From positions 3,658,001 to 3,722,000 of the forward strand of contig NZ_CP020042.1 of assembly GCF_002028425.1 (NCBI RefSeq): 64,000 nt of DNA, written 5' to 3'. The position numbers were made by a program, and so were the translations under genes. Positions 38,138-46,243 of the stretch are shown here, piece after piece. Within the stretch, counting starts at the first letter, position 1; each line of letters opens with the position of its first letter. The DNA comes from Streptomyces katrae. GTDB taxonomy: Bacteria; Actinomycetota; Actinomycetes; Streptomycetales; Streptomycetaceae. The notes under the pieces are model-generated. The model searched no databases. It saw nothing but the letters and a program-made list of their open reading frames with translations, and was not told where the DNA came from.

Positions 38138-38361
38138 GCCGCTGCTCCCGCCTTCCCACGCCCCCGTGCCGCCGTCGCGGGTCCCGACCGTGCCCGATCT
38201 GCGGTGATCCGGCCAGTTCCGGCCCGACAGTCCGTCAAGTCGCGGAGGTGGTGGGGATCCCACCACCTCCGGGGTGATCGCGGTGACCGGCACACCTCCC
38301 CCAACGGGGTGTCCTCGTCGGACGGTAGAGGGGCAGTGGACGCACGCCGAGGGGGCATGTC

Positions 38362-39657
38362 GTGGAAGCGGTCATGGGCAGCAGCAACACCGTCACGGGC
38401 ACGGGGAGGAACACGGGGGCATCCGCGGGGGCGGGGGCCGGCGAGGGGAGCGGGCGGCCGGATCCGGCCCGGCAGGCGGCCGACGACCTGTGCGCCGCCG
38501 TCCTGTCCTCCCTGCGCCGCAAGGACCAGCGGGAGAAGGGCAGGCGGTACGTACAGGGGCTGCTCGCCCTCCCGGGACGCAAGTCGATGCGCGGGATCGC
38601 GGGGCAGGTCGGCGGCGGGGCGGCCGAGCAGAGCATGCACCACTTCATCTCCAGCTCCACCTGGGACTGGCAGCCGATCCGGGCCAACCTCTCCCGGTTC
38701 CTGGAGGCCGCGAGCCCGCTGACGGCGTGGGTGGCGCAGCCGATGGCCATCCCGAAGGGCGGGGAGCACTCGGTGGGCGTGGCCAACCGGTTCGACCCCC
38801 ACCAGGGCCAGATGTTCCGGGGGCAGCAGGCGTTCGGGACCTGGTTCGCCTCGGCCGCGCTGGCGACGCCGGTGGGCTGGGAGATGTTCCTTCCGGAGAC
38901 GGAGACGGACCCGGAGCAGGACCCCGAGCGGGGGCGGGGGCGGGAGCCGGGGCGGCCGAAGGGATACGCGGCGGAGCCGTCGGGGGAGCACGCCGCGCGG
39001 GCCGCTTACGAGGAGGCCGCGGCGGCCGCCGTGATCTCCACGGTGCGGCGCAGCGGGAGCCCGGTGCGGCCCGTGGTGCTGGACATCCGGCAGATCGGGA
39101 CGCGCTCCACGATGAACCGTTTCGCGGAGGCGGGGCTGCCCGTCATCGCCCGGATCAGCCCGTCCACCCCCCTGCTCGTCACCGATCCGGCGCTGCCCGG
39201 GCACGGGGCGGGGGCCCGCTGCGCACGGGACGTCCTGCAGGCGGTGAAGGGGCTCAGCACGCCGGTGGAGTGGACCGACCCCGATCCGGCGGCCGGGCCC
39301 GGCCGGCACCGCAGCACCCTCGCGGTCGCGGTGCGGGTGATGATGCCCGACCCCTCGCCGGCCCGCCGCCGCCACCTGCTGCTGGTCGGGGAGTGGACGG
39401 ATCCGCGGCGCGCCCCGTCACAGCTGTGGGTGACGGACCTGGTGCGGCTGCCGGTGGGCCCGCTGCTGCGGCTGACGAAGCAGGGCCGGCGGGTGGCGTT
39501 CGCCGCCGAGCACAGCGGTCAGGAGGCGGGGCTGCGCGACTTCGCGGGGCGGGCGCTGCCGGGCTGGCACCGGCACGTGACGCTGGCCTCGGTGGCACAC
39601 GCCGCGCGGGCGCTGACGGCGACGGAGGGCTACGGGCTCTCGTACGGGGCCGCGTAG
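38362..39657 (+). CDS. Domesticated IS701-like transposase relative, catalytically inactive
   Basis: The 431-aa protein aligns by eye to IS701-family transposases: GRKSMRGIAGQVGGGAAEQSMHHFISSS, HSVGVANRFDPHQGQMFRGQQAFG and C-terminal GWHRHVTLASVAHAARAL. The DDTGFPKKG motif with the first catalytic Asp reads AQPMAIPKGG here. The IEE box with the catalytic Glu reads VAF. No inverted repeats or target duplication flank it. It is therefore likely a host-adopted DNA-binding protein. GTG at 38362 with GAGGGGG, or ATG at 38374. Confidence 0.78.
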   Translation: MEAVMGSSNTVTGTGRNTGASAGAGAGEGSGRPDPARQAADDLCAAVLSSLRRKDQREKGRRYVQGLLALPGRKSMRGIAGQVGGGAAEQSMHHFISSSTWDWQPIRANLSRFLEAASPLTAWVAQPMAIPKGGEHSVGVANRFDPHQGQMFRGQQAFGTWFASAALATPVGWEMFLPETETDPEQDPERGRGREPGRPKGYAAEPSGEHAARAAYEEAAAAAVISTVRRSGSPVRPVVLDIRQIGTRSTMNRFAEAGLPVIARISPSTPLLVTDPALPGHGAGARCARDVLQAVKGLSTPVEWTDPDPAAGPGRHRSTLAVAVRVMMPDPSPARRRHLLLVGEWTDPRRAPSQLWVTDLVRLPVGPLLRLTKQGRRVAFAAEHSGQEAGLRDFAGRALPGWHRHVTLASVAHAARALTATEGYGLSYGAA

Positions 39658-41585
39658 GGGGCGGCGCCCGAGCGGTTGGCGGCGGTGCGGCGGTCGTGCA
39701 GGACGGCACGGGTCTTGCGCAGCCGCAGCGCCATCTGGATCTCCAGCGCCCGGCCGGGCTTCTGCCAGTCGGGGCCGAGCAGTTCGGCGATGCGCTCCAG
39801 GCGGCGGGAGACGGTGTTGGGGTGGACGTGCAGGGCCTCGGCGGCGTGGGTGGGACTGGCGCCGGAGGCGAAGTACGCCTCCAGGGTGCGGGTCAGCTCC
39901 GCCGGGCGGCCGGAGTCGTACTCCAGGACGGGGCCGATGGTGCCGGTGATGTACGCCTCCACGTCGTGGTCGGCGGACAGCAGCAGGCCGAGGAAGCCCA
40001 GTTCCCGCAGGGAGGCGGTGCCGCCGACCCCGTCGAGGGCGGTCAGCGCGTCGAGGCAGCGCACCGCCTCGGCGTAGGTACGGGCCACGTCGCCGGGGGC
40101 CGCGGTGGGACCGGCGGCGCCGGTGGACACCGCGTGGCCGAGCAGCGGCGACAGCTCGCCGGAGGCGCGGTGGGCCGCGGCCGAGGCGTCGGTGCCGGGC
40201 AGCACGAGGACGATGCAGCCCCGGCGGACGCCCTTGAGGCCGCCCATCCGGTAGGCGTACGAGGAGGCCCAGGCGACGGCCTTGCCCAGTTCGCCGCCCT
40301 CCGGGCGGGCGACGACCACCACGTGCGGGCGGTCGAGGTCGATGCCGAGCCGGCGGGTGCGTTCCAGCAGGTGCGGGTCGACGGAGTGCGGCCGGTCGAG
40401 GAGGTCGGCGAGGAGTTCGTCGTGGACGGGGCCCTCGGCGGCGGCGGTGCCCCGCTGGATGAGCATCAGGGAGGCCACGGACTGGGCGGCCAGCTGGAGC
40501 AGCCGTACGTCCTCGTCGGCGAGCGGGGCGGAGGGGCTGAGCAGGAGCACCCCGAGGTCCTCGGCTCCGGCGAGGACGGGGGCCAGCCACAGGCCGCCGG
40601 GCAGCCGGACGGGGCGCCGGAGGGTCAGCGCGTGGAGGGCCCCCTTGGTGACGGCCTCCTCGTCCAGGTCCGGCAGTTCCCCGGTGGCGGTCAGCGGCCG
40701 TCCGCCCGGGTCCCGTACCTGGAGGACGCCGTCCAGCGCGTCGGCGGTGGCCCGGGCGAGGGTGGGCAGGCCGGCGCCGTCCAGGACGAGTCCGGCGAGG
40801 CGGGCGTGGCACTCCCACAGGTGGCGGACGCGGGTGAGGGCGGTGTGGGTGCGGGAGCCGAAGGCCTCCAGCTCGGTGACCTGGTCGCGGGTCTGCTCCA
40901 GCAGGCGGGCCTTCTCGATGGCGACGGCGGCCAGGTCGGCGAGGGAGAGCATGATGCCGATCTCGTCCGGGCTGAACTGCCGTACGGCGCGGTCGGAGCC
41001 GTAGAGGGCGCCGAGGGTGGAGTCCCCGCGGCGCAGCGGGACGGCGATGATCGCGTGGAGGCCTTCGGCCTCGACGACGGCGTCGATGCCGGGGGCGTGC
41101 GCGATGGCGGGGTCGGCGAGGTAGTCCGCGGTCCACACCGGGGAGCGGCGGGCCTGGGCGATGCTGCCGAGGCCCCGGCCGGTGCCGAGTTCGAGTCCGA
41201 CGTTGAAGGCGGTGGTCTCGCCCTCGGAGGTGCGTACGTACGCCGTGCCGTCGGGGCGGCTCAGGGACAGCCAGGCCATGTCGAAGCCGAGGAGGCGCCG
41301 GGCGCGTCGGGTGATCAGGCGGAGCAGGCCGTCGATGTCGTAGGGGGAGGTCAGGTCGTGCGCGGTGTCGACGAGCGCGGTGAGGGCGGCTTCGCGCTGC
41401 CGGCTGCGGCTGGCGCGGGCCTGGACCGAGCGGGCCAGTTCCAGGGCGCGGATGAGCCCGTCGAGGGTGGCGTCGTCGGCGCCGGCCGCGCGGGCGTCGG
41501 TGAGGAGCGCCTCGTACCGGCCCGGCGGGGCGTCCGCCGCGAGCAGTTCCAGTACGGCCAGTGCGCCCGCCTCGTCCCCGCGCAT
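39630..41585 (-). CDS. GAF- and PucR-type transcriptional regulator
   Basis: The 651-aa protein has a helical N-terminus (to about residue 60), a GAF sensor domain (TAHDLTSPYDIDGLLRLITRRARRLLGFDMAW...IIAVPLRRGDSTLGALYG, residues about 70-235), a GGDEF-like/CdaR segment and the C-terminal PucR HTH (LEAYFASGASPTHAAEALHVHPNTVSRRLERIAELLG). Such proteins respond to small ligands and activate catabolic operons. The ATG at 41585 follows GGAGGGGG. Its last 28 bases overlap the convergent IS701-like gene. Confidence 0.88.
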   Translation of the reverse strand: MRGDEAGALAVLELLAADAPPGRYEALLTDARAAGADDATLDGLIRALELARSVQARASRSRQREAALTALVDTAHDLTSPYDIDGLLRLITRRARRLLGFDMAWLSLSRPDGTAYVRTSEGETTAFNVGLELGTGRGLGSIAQARRSPVWTADYLADPAIAHAPGIDAVVEAEGLHAIIAVPLRRGDSTLGALYGSDRAVRQFSPDEIGIMLSLADLAAVAIEKARLLEQTRDQVTELEAFGSRTHTALTRVRHLWECHARLAGLVLDGAGLPTLARATADALDGVLQVRDPGGRPLTATGELPDLDEEAVTKGALHALTLRRPVRLPGGLWLAPVLAGAEDLGVLLLSPSAPLADEDVRLLQLAAQSVASLMLIQRGTAAAEGPVHDELLADLLDRPHSVDPHLLERTRRLGIDLDRPHVVVVARPEGGELGKAVAWASSYAYRMGGLKGVRRGCIVLVLPGTDASAAAHRASGELSPLLGHAVSTGAAGPTAAPGDVARTYAEAVRCLDALTALDGVGGTASLRELGFLGLLLSADHDVEAYITGTIGPVLEYDSGRPAELTRTLEAYFASGASPTHAAEALHVHPNTVSRRLERIAELLGPDWQKPGRALEIQMALRLRKTRAVLHDRRTAANRSGAAPYAAPYESP

Positions 41586-41760
41586 CCTGCCGACCCCCTC
41601 CGACCAGCTGTTTTCCCCGCTTCCCGTCCCGAACCTAGGTTCCGGGCGGCGAAGGGTCAAGCAGGGGTCAAAGGCTGGCCGGGCGGTGGGCTCCGGCCTG
41701 GCGGTACGCGGGCTCCGGCCGGGGAGTCGCCTCCGGCCGGGCCGTGGGCTCCGCGCCCCG

Positions 41761-42468
41761 TCAGCGGCGTACCGCGCCCGCCAGGGTGAGGCCGGGGCCG
41801 GGGAGGGCGGCGCGCAGGGCGGCCACGCGGGTCTCGGCCCGGCGCAGGGCGGCGAGGTAGGTGCCGTCGTGGTGGCGGCCCTCGGCACCGCGCAGGCCCG
41901 CGAGTTCCAGGAGCAGTTCGCGGTGGTGACCGAGGGCGAGCTCGGCTTCGACCCACTGGCCGAGTACGGACAGCCGGTCGGCGTCGAGGGAGGCGGTGCG
42001 GCCGCGCAGCCAGGTCCCGGCGTCGATGCCGTCGAGTGCGGGGCCGGTCCACAGGTCGAGGGCGCGGCGCAGCCGGGAGGCGGCCTGGGCGAAGTCCCCC
42101 CGGCCCATGGCCCGGTAGCCGGCGCCGGCCTCGCGTTCGAACTCGCGGACGTCGCAGCGGCCGCCGCCGGTGTCGAGGAGGTATCCGCCGGGACGCGCGG
42201 CCAGGACGCTCTCGGGGGTACGCACCGAGCCGGCCCCCAGGGCCTCCGCGAACCGCTCGCGCAGCCGGCGTACGGCGGTGTGCAGGACGGCGCGCGAGTG
42301 TTCGGGCGAGGTGTGGCGGGTCAGCTCGTCGGCGAGCACGCAGACCGGGACGACCCGGTCGGGGCAGGCCGCGAGGGCCGCCAGGACGTGCCGGGACTCC
42401 GGTGTGGGGGCGGTGATGGGCACACCGTTCTCGGTGACCCGTGGTGCGCCGAGTACCTCAATGTCCAC
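41761..42468 (-). CDS. Short SARP-type (AfsR/BTAD) regulator
   Basis: This 235-aa protein has the SARP arrangement: an OmpR-type DNA-binding domain (VDIEVLGAPRVTENGVPI, RAVLHTAVRRLRERFAEALG, YLLDTGGGRCDVREFE) then a BTAD bacterial activator domain (ALDLWTGPALDGI, RLSVLGQWVEAELALGHHRELLLEL). SARPs activate antibiotic clusters. None of that kind lies in this window. The GTG at 42468 follows GGGAG. It is 80 bases downstream of the gamma-butyrolactone-receptor-like gene. Confidence 0.9.
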   Translation of the reverse strand: MDIEVLGAPRVTENGVPITAPTPESRHVLAALAACPDRVVPVCVLADELTRHTSPEHSRAVLHTAVRRLRERFAEALGAGSVRTPESVLAARPGGYLLDTGGGRCDVREFEREAGAGYRAMGRGDFAQAASRLRRALDLWTGPALDGIDAGTWLRGRTASLDADRLSVLGQWVEAELALGHHRELLLELAGLRGAEGRHHDGTYLAALRRAETRVAALRAALPGPGLTLAGAVRR

Positions 42469-42492
42469 AGTGTTCTCCCTGGGCAGGCGAGC

Positions 42493-42521
42493 AAAAAAAT
42501 AATACCCGGGGGGATCTTTTT
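42493..42521 (-). promoter_or_regulatory. AT-flanked inverted repeat before the SARP gene, possible receptor operator
   Basis: On the minus strand AAAAAGATCCCC is followed by CGGGTATTATTTTTTT: A-rich and T-rich arms around a CCCGGG centre. This is reminiscent of autoregulatory elements bound by gamma-butyrolactone receptors. It lies 25 bases upstream of the SARP start. Confidence 0.45.
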
Positions 42522-42548
42522 GGGAAGGGGCGGGGCTGGTGGGGCAGT

Positions 42549-43277
42549 TCAGGCGGCGGGGTCGTCCTGATCCCCGAACTCCCCGGCCGGGGCGACCCCT
42601 CCGGCGCAGCCGACCCGGCAGGTGTGCGCGCCCAGCGGCCCGTGGAGGGCCCGGGCTCCGCGCCCGGGGGCGGTGTCCAGGCGGATCGCCACGGCCGGGA
42701 CCACCACGTTCGGCATCACGTGCGTGTAGAGCTCGGCGACCTGCGCGTCCAGGTCGAGGCCGAGGGTGTGGGACATGGTGTTCAGCCCCGCGTACGCGCC
42801 GACGATCAGCCGGGCGGGCACGACCGGTTCCACGCCGGGCAGCAGCTCCCCGCGGTCGCGGGCCTCGGAGAGCAGGCCGGTGCACAGCTCTATCCAGGTC
42901 TCGTAGGGCGTCGCCCGGTCGAGGTCGCGGCCCGTCTGGTCCAGCGTGAGCCGGGCGCTCGCCCGGATCAGCACCTCGTGCCGCATCCGGTGCGAGAAGA
43001 CCATGCCGATGTCGACGAACTCCTGCGCCTTGTACGGCTGGGGCAGGGCCTGCGGCTGGCCCTGGTTCTGCGCGTCGATGACGGCCTGGGCCAGGCCTTC
43101 CTTCGACTCGAAGTGGAAGTAGAGGGCACCCTTGGTGACCTTGGCGATGTTGACGATGTCCGAGAGCTTGGCCGCGTCGTAGCCGTGCTCCTCGAACACC
43201 ACGGCCGCCGCCTGCAGGATGGCGTGGCGGGTGCGCACCGCCCGGTCCTGCTTCACCTGGGGTCTCTCGGTCTTCAT
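42549..43277 (-). CDS. Gamma-butyrolactone receptor-like TetR regulator (ScbR/ArpA family)
   Basis: The 242-aa protein matches ArpA/ScbR proteins strongly in the HTH (RTRHAILQAAAVVFEEHGYDAAKLSDIVNIAKVTKGALYFHFESKEGLAQAVIDAQ). It keeps a Trp in the ligand-pocket region (ATPYETWIELCTGLL). The C-terminal 40 residues are Gly/Ala/Cys-containing and extra to the family. ScbR-type proteins repress targets until a butyrolactone binds. The start at 43277 follows GGAGAGG. No ligand synthase (AfsA-like) gene is present nearby. Confidence 0.88.
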   Translation of the reverse strand: MKTERPQVKQDRAVRTRHAILQAAAVVFEEHGYDAAKLSDIVNIAKVTKGALYFHFESKEGLAQAVIDAQNQGQPQALPQPYKAQEFVDIGMVFSHRMRHEVLIRASARLTLDQTGRDLDRATPYETWIELCTGLLSEARDRGELLPGVEPVVPARLIVGAYAGLNTMSHTLGLDLDAQVAELYTHVMPNVVVPAVAIRLDTAPGRGARALHGPLGAHTCRVGCAGGVAPAGEFGDQDDPAA

Positions 43278-43393
43278 CGGTGGCGTCGCCTCTCCTGGCC
43301 CGCCGGCTTCACATTCCCACGGGTACGTTTTCCGGTATTCCACACCATCGCGCGGGTGGACGTCCACCGGCCCTGTCACCTCGCGCACACGAA

Positions 43394-43435
43394 AGAGGGG
43401 TCCGCCCGTCCGTTTCCGGACGGGCGGACCCCTCT
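43394..43435. terminator. Terminator after fba
   Basis: A perfect 19-bp stem (43394-43412 with 43417-43435, core GGGGTCCGCCCGTCCG) around a TTTC loop, 30 bases after the fba stop on the minus strand. Confidence 0.9.
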
Positions 43436-43465
43436 GCGGGTCCCGGGCGCGGTGGGCGCCGGGGA

Positions 43466-44488
43466 CTACTTCAGCTTGGTGCCCGTGGAGCGCAGGTCGC
43501 CGCAGGCCTGGACGACGCGCTTGGCCATGCTCGCCTCGGCCAGCTTGCCCCAGGTGCGCGGGTCGTAGGTGGACTTCTTGCCGACCTCGCCGTCGACCTT
43601 CAGGACACCGTCGTAGTTGCGGAACATGTGGTCCGCGACCGGGCGGGTGAAGGCGTACTGGGTGTCGGTGTCCAGGTTCATCTTCACGACGCCGTTCTCC
43701 AGCGCGGTGGCGATCTCCTGCTCGGTGGAGCCGGAGCCGCCGTGGAAGACGAAGTCGAACGGGCTGCTCTTGCCGTACTTCTCGCCGACGCCCTGCTGGA
43801 GGTCCTTGAGCAGCTCGGGGCGGAGCACGACGTTGCCCGGCTTGTAGACGCCGTGGACGTTGCCGAAGGAGGCGGCCAGCAGGTAACGGCCCTTCTCGCC
43901 CAGGCCCAGGGCCTCGGCGGTGCGGATGGCGTCCTCGACGGTGGTGTACAGCTCGTCGTTGATCTCGTGGCTGACGCCGTCCTCCTCGCCGCCGGTCGGG
44001 GTGATCTCGACCTCGAGGATGATCTTCGCGGCGGCGGCCTTGGCGAGCAGCTCCTGGCCGATGGCCAGGTTGTCGGCCAGGGTCTCGGCGGAGCCGTCCC
44101 ACATGTGCGACTGGAAGAGCGGGTTCAGGCCCTTGGCCACGCGCTCGGCGGAGATGTCGAGCAGCGGGCGGACGTAGCCGTCCAGCTTGTCCTTGGGGCA
44201 GTGGTCGGTGTGCAGGGCGACCGTGATGTCGTACTTGGCGGCCACGACGTGCGCGAACTCGGCCAGGGCGACCGCGCCGGTGACCATGTCCTTGTTGTAC
44301 TGGCCACCCAGGAACTCGGCACCGCCGGTGGAGATCTGGATGATGCCGTCGCTCTCGGCCTCCGCGAAGCCGCGCAGCGCAGCGTGCAGGGTCTGGGTCG
44401 AGGTCACGTTGATCGCCGGGTAGGCGAACTTGCCTGCCTTCGCCCGGTCGAGCATCTCGTTGTAGACCTCGGGGGTTGCGATGGGCAT
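43466..44488 (-). CDS. fba: Class II fructose-bisphosphate aldolase
   Basis: The 340-aa zinc aldolase of glycolysis and gluconeogenesis has PEVYNEMLDRAKAGKFAYPAINVTS, VALHTDHCPKDKLDGYV (metal His and Asp), LEVEITPTGGEEDGVSHE, NVHGVYKPGNVVL, FVFHGGSGST and VKMNLDTDTQYAFT. The ATG at 44488 follows AAGGAGCG. A longer frame to 44647 runs through the palindrome at 44621 and is not credible. It lies downstream of pyrE. Confidence 0.97.
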   Translation of the reverse strand: MPIATPEVYNEMLDRAKAGKFAYPAINVTSTQTLHAALRGFAEAESDGIIQISTGGAEFLGGQYNKDMVTGAVALAEFAHVVAAKYDITVALHTDHCPKDKLDGYVRPLLDISAERVAKGLNPLFQSHMWDGSAETLADNLAIGQELLAKAAAAKIILEVEITPTGGEEDGVSHEINDELYTTVEDAIRTAEALGLGEKGRYLLAASFGNVHGVYKPGNVVLRPELLKDLQQGVGEKYGKSSPFDFVFHGGSGSTEQEIATALENGVVKMNLDTDTQYAFTRPVADHMFRNYDGVLKVDGEVGKKSTYDPRTWGKLAEASMAKRVVQACGDLRSTGTKLK

Positions 44489-44620
44489 CTGTCCGCTCCT
44501 TGGATGTGCGGGGAGTGTGCTTATTGCGGGCCCTGACCTGGGGGCGACGTCAGACGTCGCGCCTATCTTTCCAGACTCGGCGCGACACTCCACCCCGCGT
44601 GACGGCCCTCGCACGGCGAG

Positions 44621-44656
44621 AAGGGCGGGGTGTTTCACGTGAAACACCCCGCCCTT
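44621..44656. promoter_or_regulatory. parS-like site GTTTCACGTGAAAC within a 36-bp perfect palindrome
   Basis: The 14-mer at 44632-44645 is identical to the Streptomyces parS consensus bound by ParB. It is flanked by GC-rich arms that extend the palindrome without mismatch to 36 bp (44621-44656). Between the pyrE stop and the fba start the same palindrome could also act as a terminator for pyrE. Confidence 0.75.
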
Positions 44657-44802
44657 CCGAAAAGGTGCAGGTCAGGAGTGGAGCGAGAGCTTCCGGGGAC
44701 CTTCGTCACCCGTTGCGGCGGGCCCGCTCCGAGACCCCCTCACCACCCCTTCGCGACCACACTCCGAGACGGCCCGGGCCGCGCAGGGGCCGCCGGGGAG
44801 GG

Positions 44803-45342
44803 TCAGGCCAGGCCCAGGTCGCCGAGCTGGTAGCCGGTGAGGTACGGCAGGCCCGCTCCGGCGATGGCCTCGGCCGCGCCGCGGTCCACGATGGTGGCGA
44901 CGGCGACGACCTCACCGCCGGCCTCGCGGACCGCCTCGACGGCGGTCAGCGGGGAGCCGCCGGTGGTGGAGGTGTCCTCGACGACCAGGCAGCGCTTGCC
45001 CTTGACGTCGGTGCCCTCGATGCGGCGCTGCATGCCGTGCGCCTTCTGCGCCTTGCGGACGACGAAGGCGTCCAGGCGCTGCCCGCGCGCGGCGGAGGCG
45101 TGCAGCATCGAGGTGGCGACCGGGTCGGCGCCCAGGGTCAGGCCGCCGACGCAGTCGAATTCGAGGTCGGCGGTCAGGTCGAGCATGACCTGACCGACCA
45201 GCGGGGCGGCCTCGCCGTCGAGGGTGATGCGGCGGAGGTCGATGTAGTAGTCGGCCTCCTTGCCGGAGGAGAGGGTCACCTTGCCGTGCACGACGGCCTT
45301 GTCCTTGATCTGCTGCAGAAGCGCATCGCGTACGTCAGTCAT
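44803..45342 (-). CDS. pyrE: Orotate phosphoribosyltransferase
   Basis: The 179-aa enzyme makes orotidine monophosphate in pyrimidine synthesis. It shows LSSGKEADYYIDLRRITLDGEA, VGGLTLGADPVATSML, VRKAQKAHG and the PRPP-binding loop CLVVEDTSTTGGSPLTAVEAVREAGG. Length is typical. It is followed by fba across the parS-like palindrome. Confidence 0.96.
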   Translation of the reverse strand: MTDVRDALLQQIKDKAVVHGKVTLSSGKEADYYIDLRRITLDGEAAPLVGQVMLDLTADLEFDCVGGLTLGADPVATSMLHASAARGQRLDAFVVRKAQKAHGMQRRIEGTDVKGKRCLVVEDTSTTGGSPLTAVEAVREAGGEVVAVATIVDRGAAEAIAGAGLPYLTGYQLGDLGLA

Positions 45343-45363
45343 GCCGTCGAGCTTAAGGGGGCT

Positions 45364-46152
45364 CTAGCCGAGGCGGCGCCAGGTCCAGGTCGTGGAGACC
45401 TCCAGCGGGTCCACCGGGGTGACCAGGCGCGGGAGGGTGTTCAGTCCGTTCGGCGGACCGGACTGCGGCTCGACGCAGACGGCCTCGGGCTGCTCGTCGT
45501 ACACGACCACCCATTCGGCCGGGCTGGTGACCTTCAGCTCCAGCTCCCCCGGCCAGGTGAGGGTGACGTCGACCCCGTAGGGCATCCCGAAGCAGTCGTC
45601 CCAGGGGCCGGGCGCGGGGTCGATCCGGCGGCCGGTCGGCAGGTGGTCCGCACCGCGCTCCTCCTGCCAGGCCGGCTCGAAGGCGATCTGCGCCTCGGCA
45701 CCCCCGTCCGTCAGGGTGCGGTTGAACCAGGGGTGCCAGCCCGCCTGCGCCGGGAAGGAGTCCTGGTACGTCTCCACACCCATGCTGATCTTGAGGGAGT
45801 CCCCGCCCAGCTCGAAGGTCTGCGTCACCCGGCCGGCGTAGGGCCAGGGGTCGGCGAGGTCGAAGTAGAAGGCCGCCCCGGTGCCGGTCACGGAGGCGGT
45901 CCGCCAGGGCAGGTCGCGGCCCAGGCCGTGGATGGCGTGCGGGGGGTGGTTGAGGGGCATCCGGTGGACGGTGCCGCCGTCGCGGAACTCCCCGTTCGCG
46001 GTGCGGCCGCACCAGGGGACCATCGGGAAGGCCCCGTAGCGCGGGCCCTGGCGCAGCAGCTCGATGCCGTCGACGCGCAGGCCGGCGATGCGGCAGCCGT
46101 TCTCCTGGTCGATGGTGATGTCGGCGCCGCCGGAGCTCAGTTGCGTACTCAT
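45364..46152 (-). CDS. Aldose 1-epimerase family protein
   Basis: The 262-aa beta-sandwich protein belongs to the galactose mutarotase group: FPMVPWCGRTANGEF, HPPHAIHGLGRDLPW (catalytic His region), FPAQAGWHPWFNRTL (second His), and a C-terminal Glu in AVCVEPQSGPPNGLN. It interconverts sugar anomers, sugar unknown. It ends 21 bases before the pyrE start on the same strand and may be cotranscribed with it. Confidence 0.9.
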   Translation of the reverse strand: MSTQLSSGGADITIDQENGCRIAGLRVDGIELLRQGPRYGAFPMVPWCGRTANGEFRDGGTVHRMPLNHPPHAIHGLGRDLPWRTASVTGTGAAFYFDLADPWPYAGRVTQTFELGGDSLKISMGVETYQDSFPAQAGWHPWFNRTLTDGGAEAQIAFEPAWQEERGADHLPTGRRIDPAPGPWDDCFGMPYGVDVTLTWPGELELKVTSPAEWVVVYDEQPEAVCVEPQSGPPNGLNTLPRLVTPVDPLEVSTTWTWRRLG

Positions 46153-46243
46153 ACGGCCGACCCTACGGCGATCGGGGTCGGCTGCCGCTCAACGGCGGCT
46201 CGGCGACGGTTCAGTGGTGACTCGGCAGTGCCCCGGCTGCCGT

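Noticed and set aside
38274..41789. Plus-strand frame of about 1170 codons
   Set aside because: It runs through the IS701-like gene in another frame and the reverse of the PucR gene; composition is Gly/Ala/Arg-only as in shadow frames.
43394..43435. Second parS-like or operator palindrome
   Set aside because: It has a loop, no GTTTCACG core, and lies right after fba, so terminator is the simpler reading.
42549..44102. Fusion of the receptor gene with upstream sequence (517 codons)
   Set aside because: The extension lies opposite and across fba in the wrong frame and crosses a strong terminator; the receptor has its own Shine-Dalgarno at 43277.
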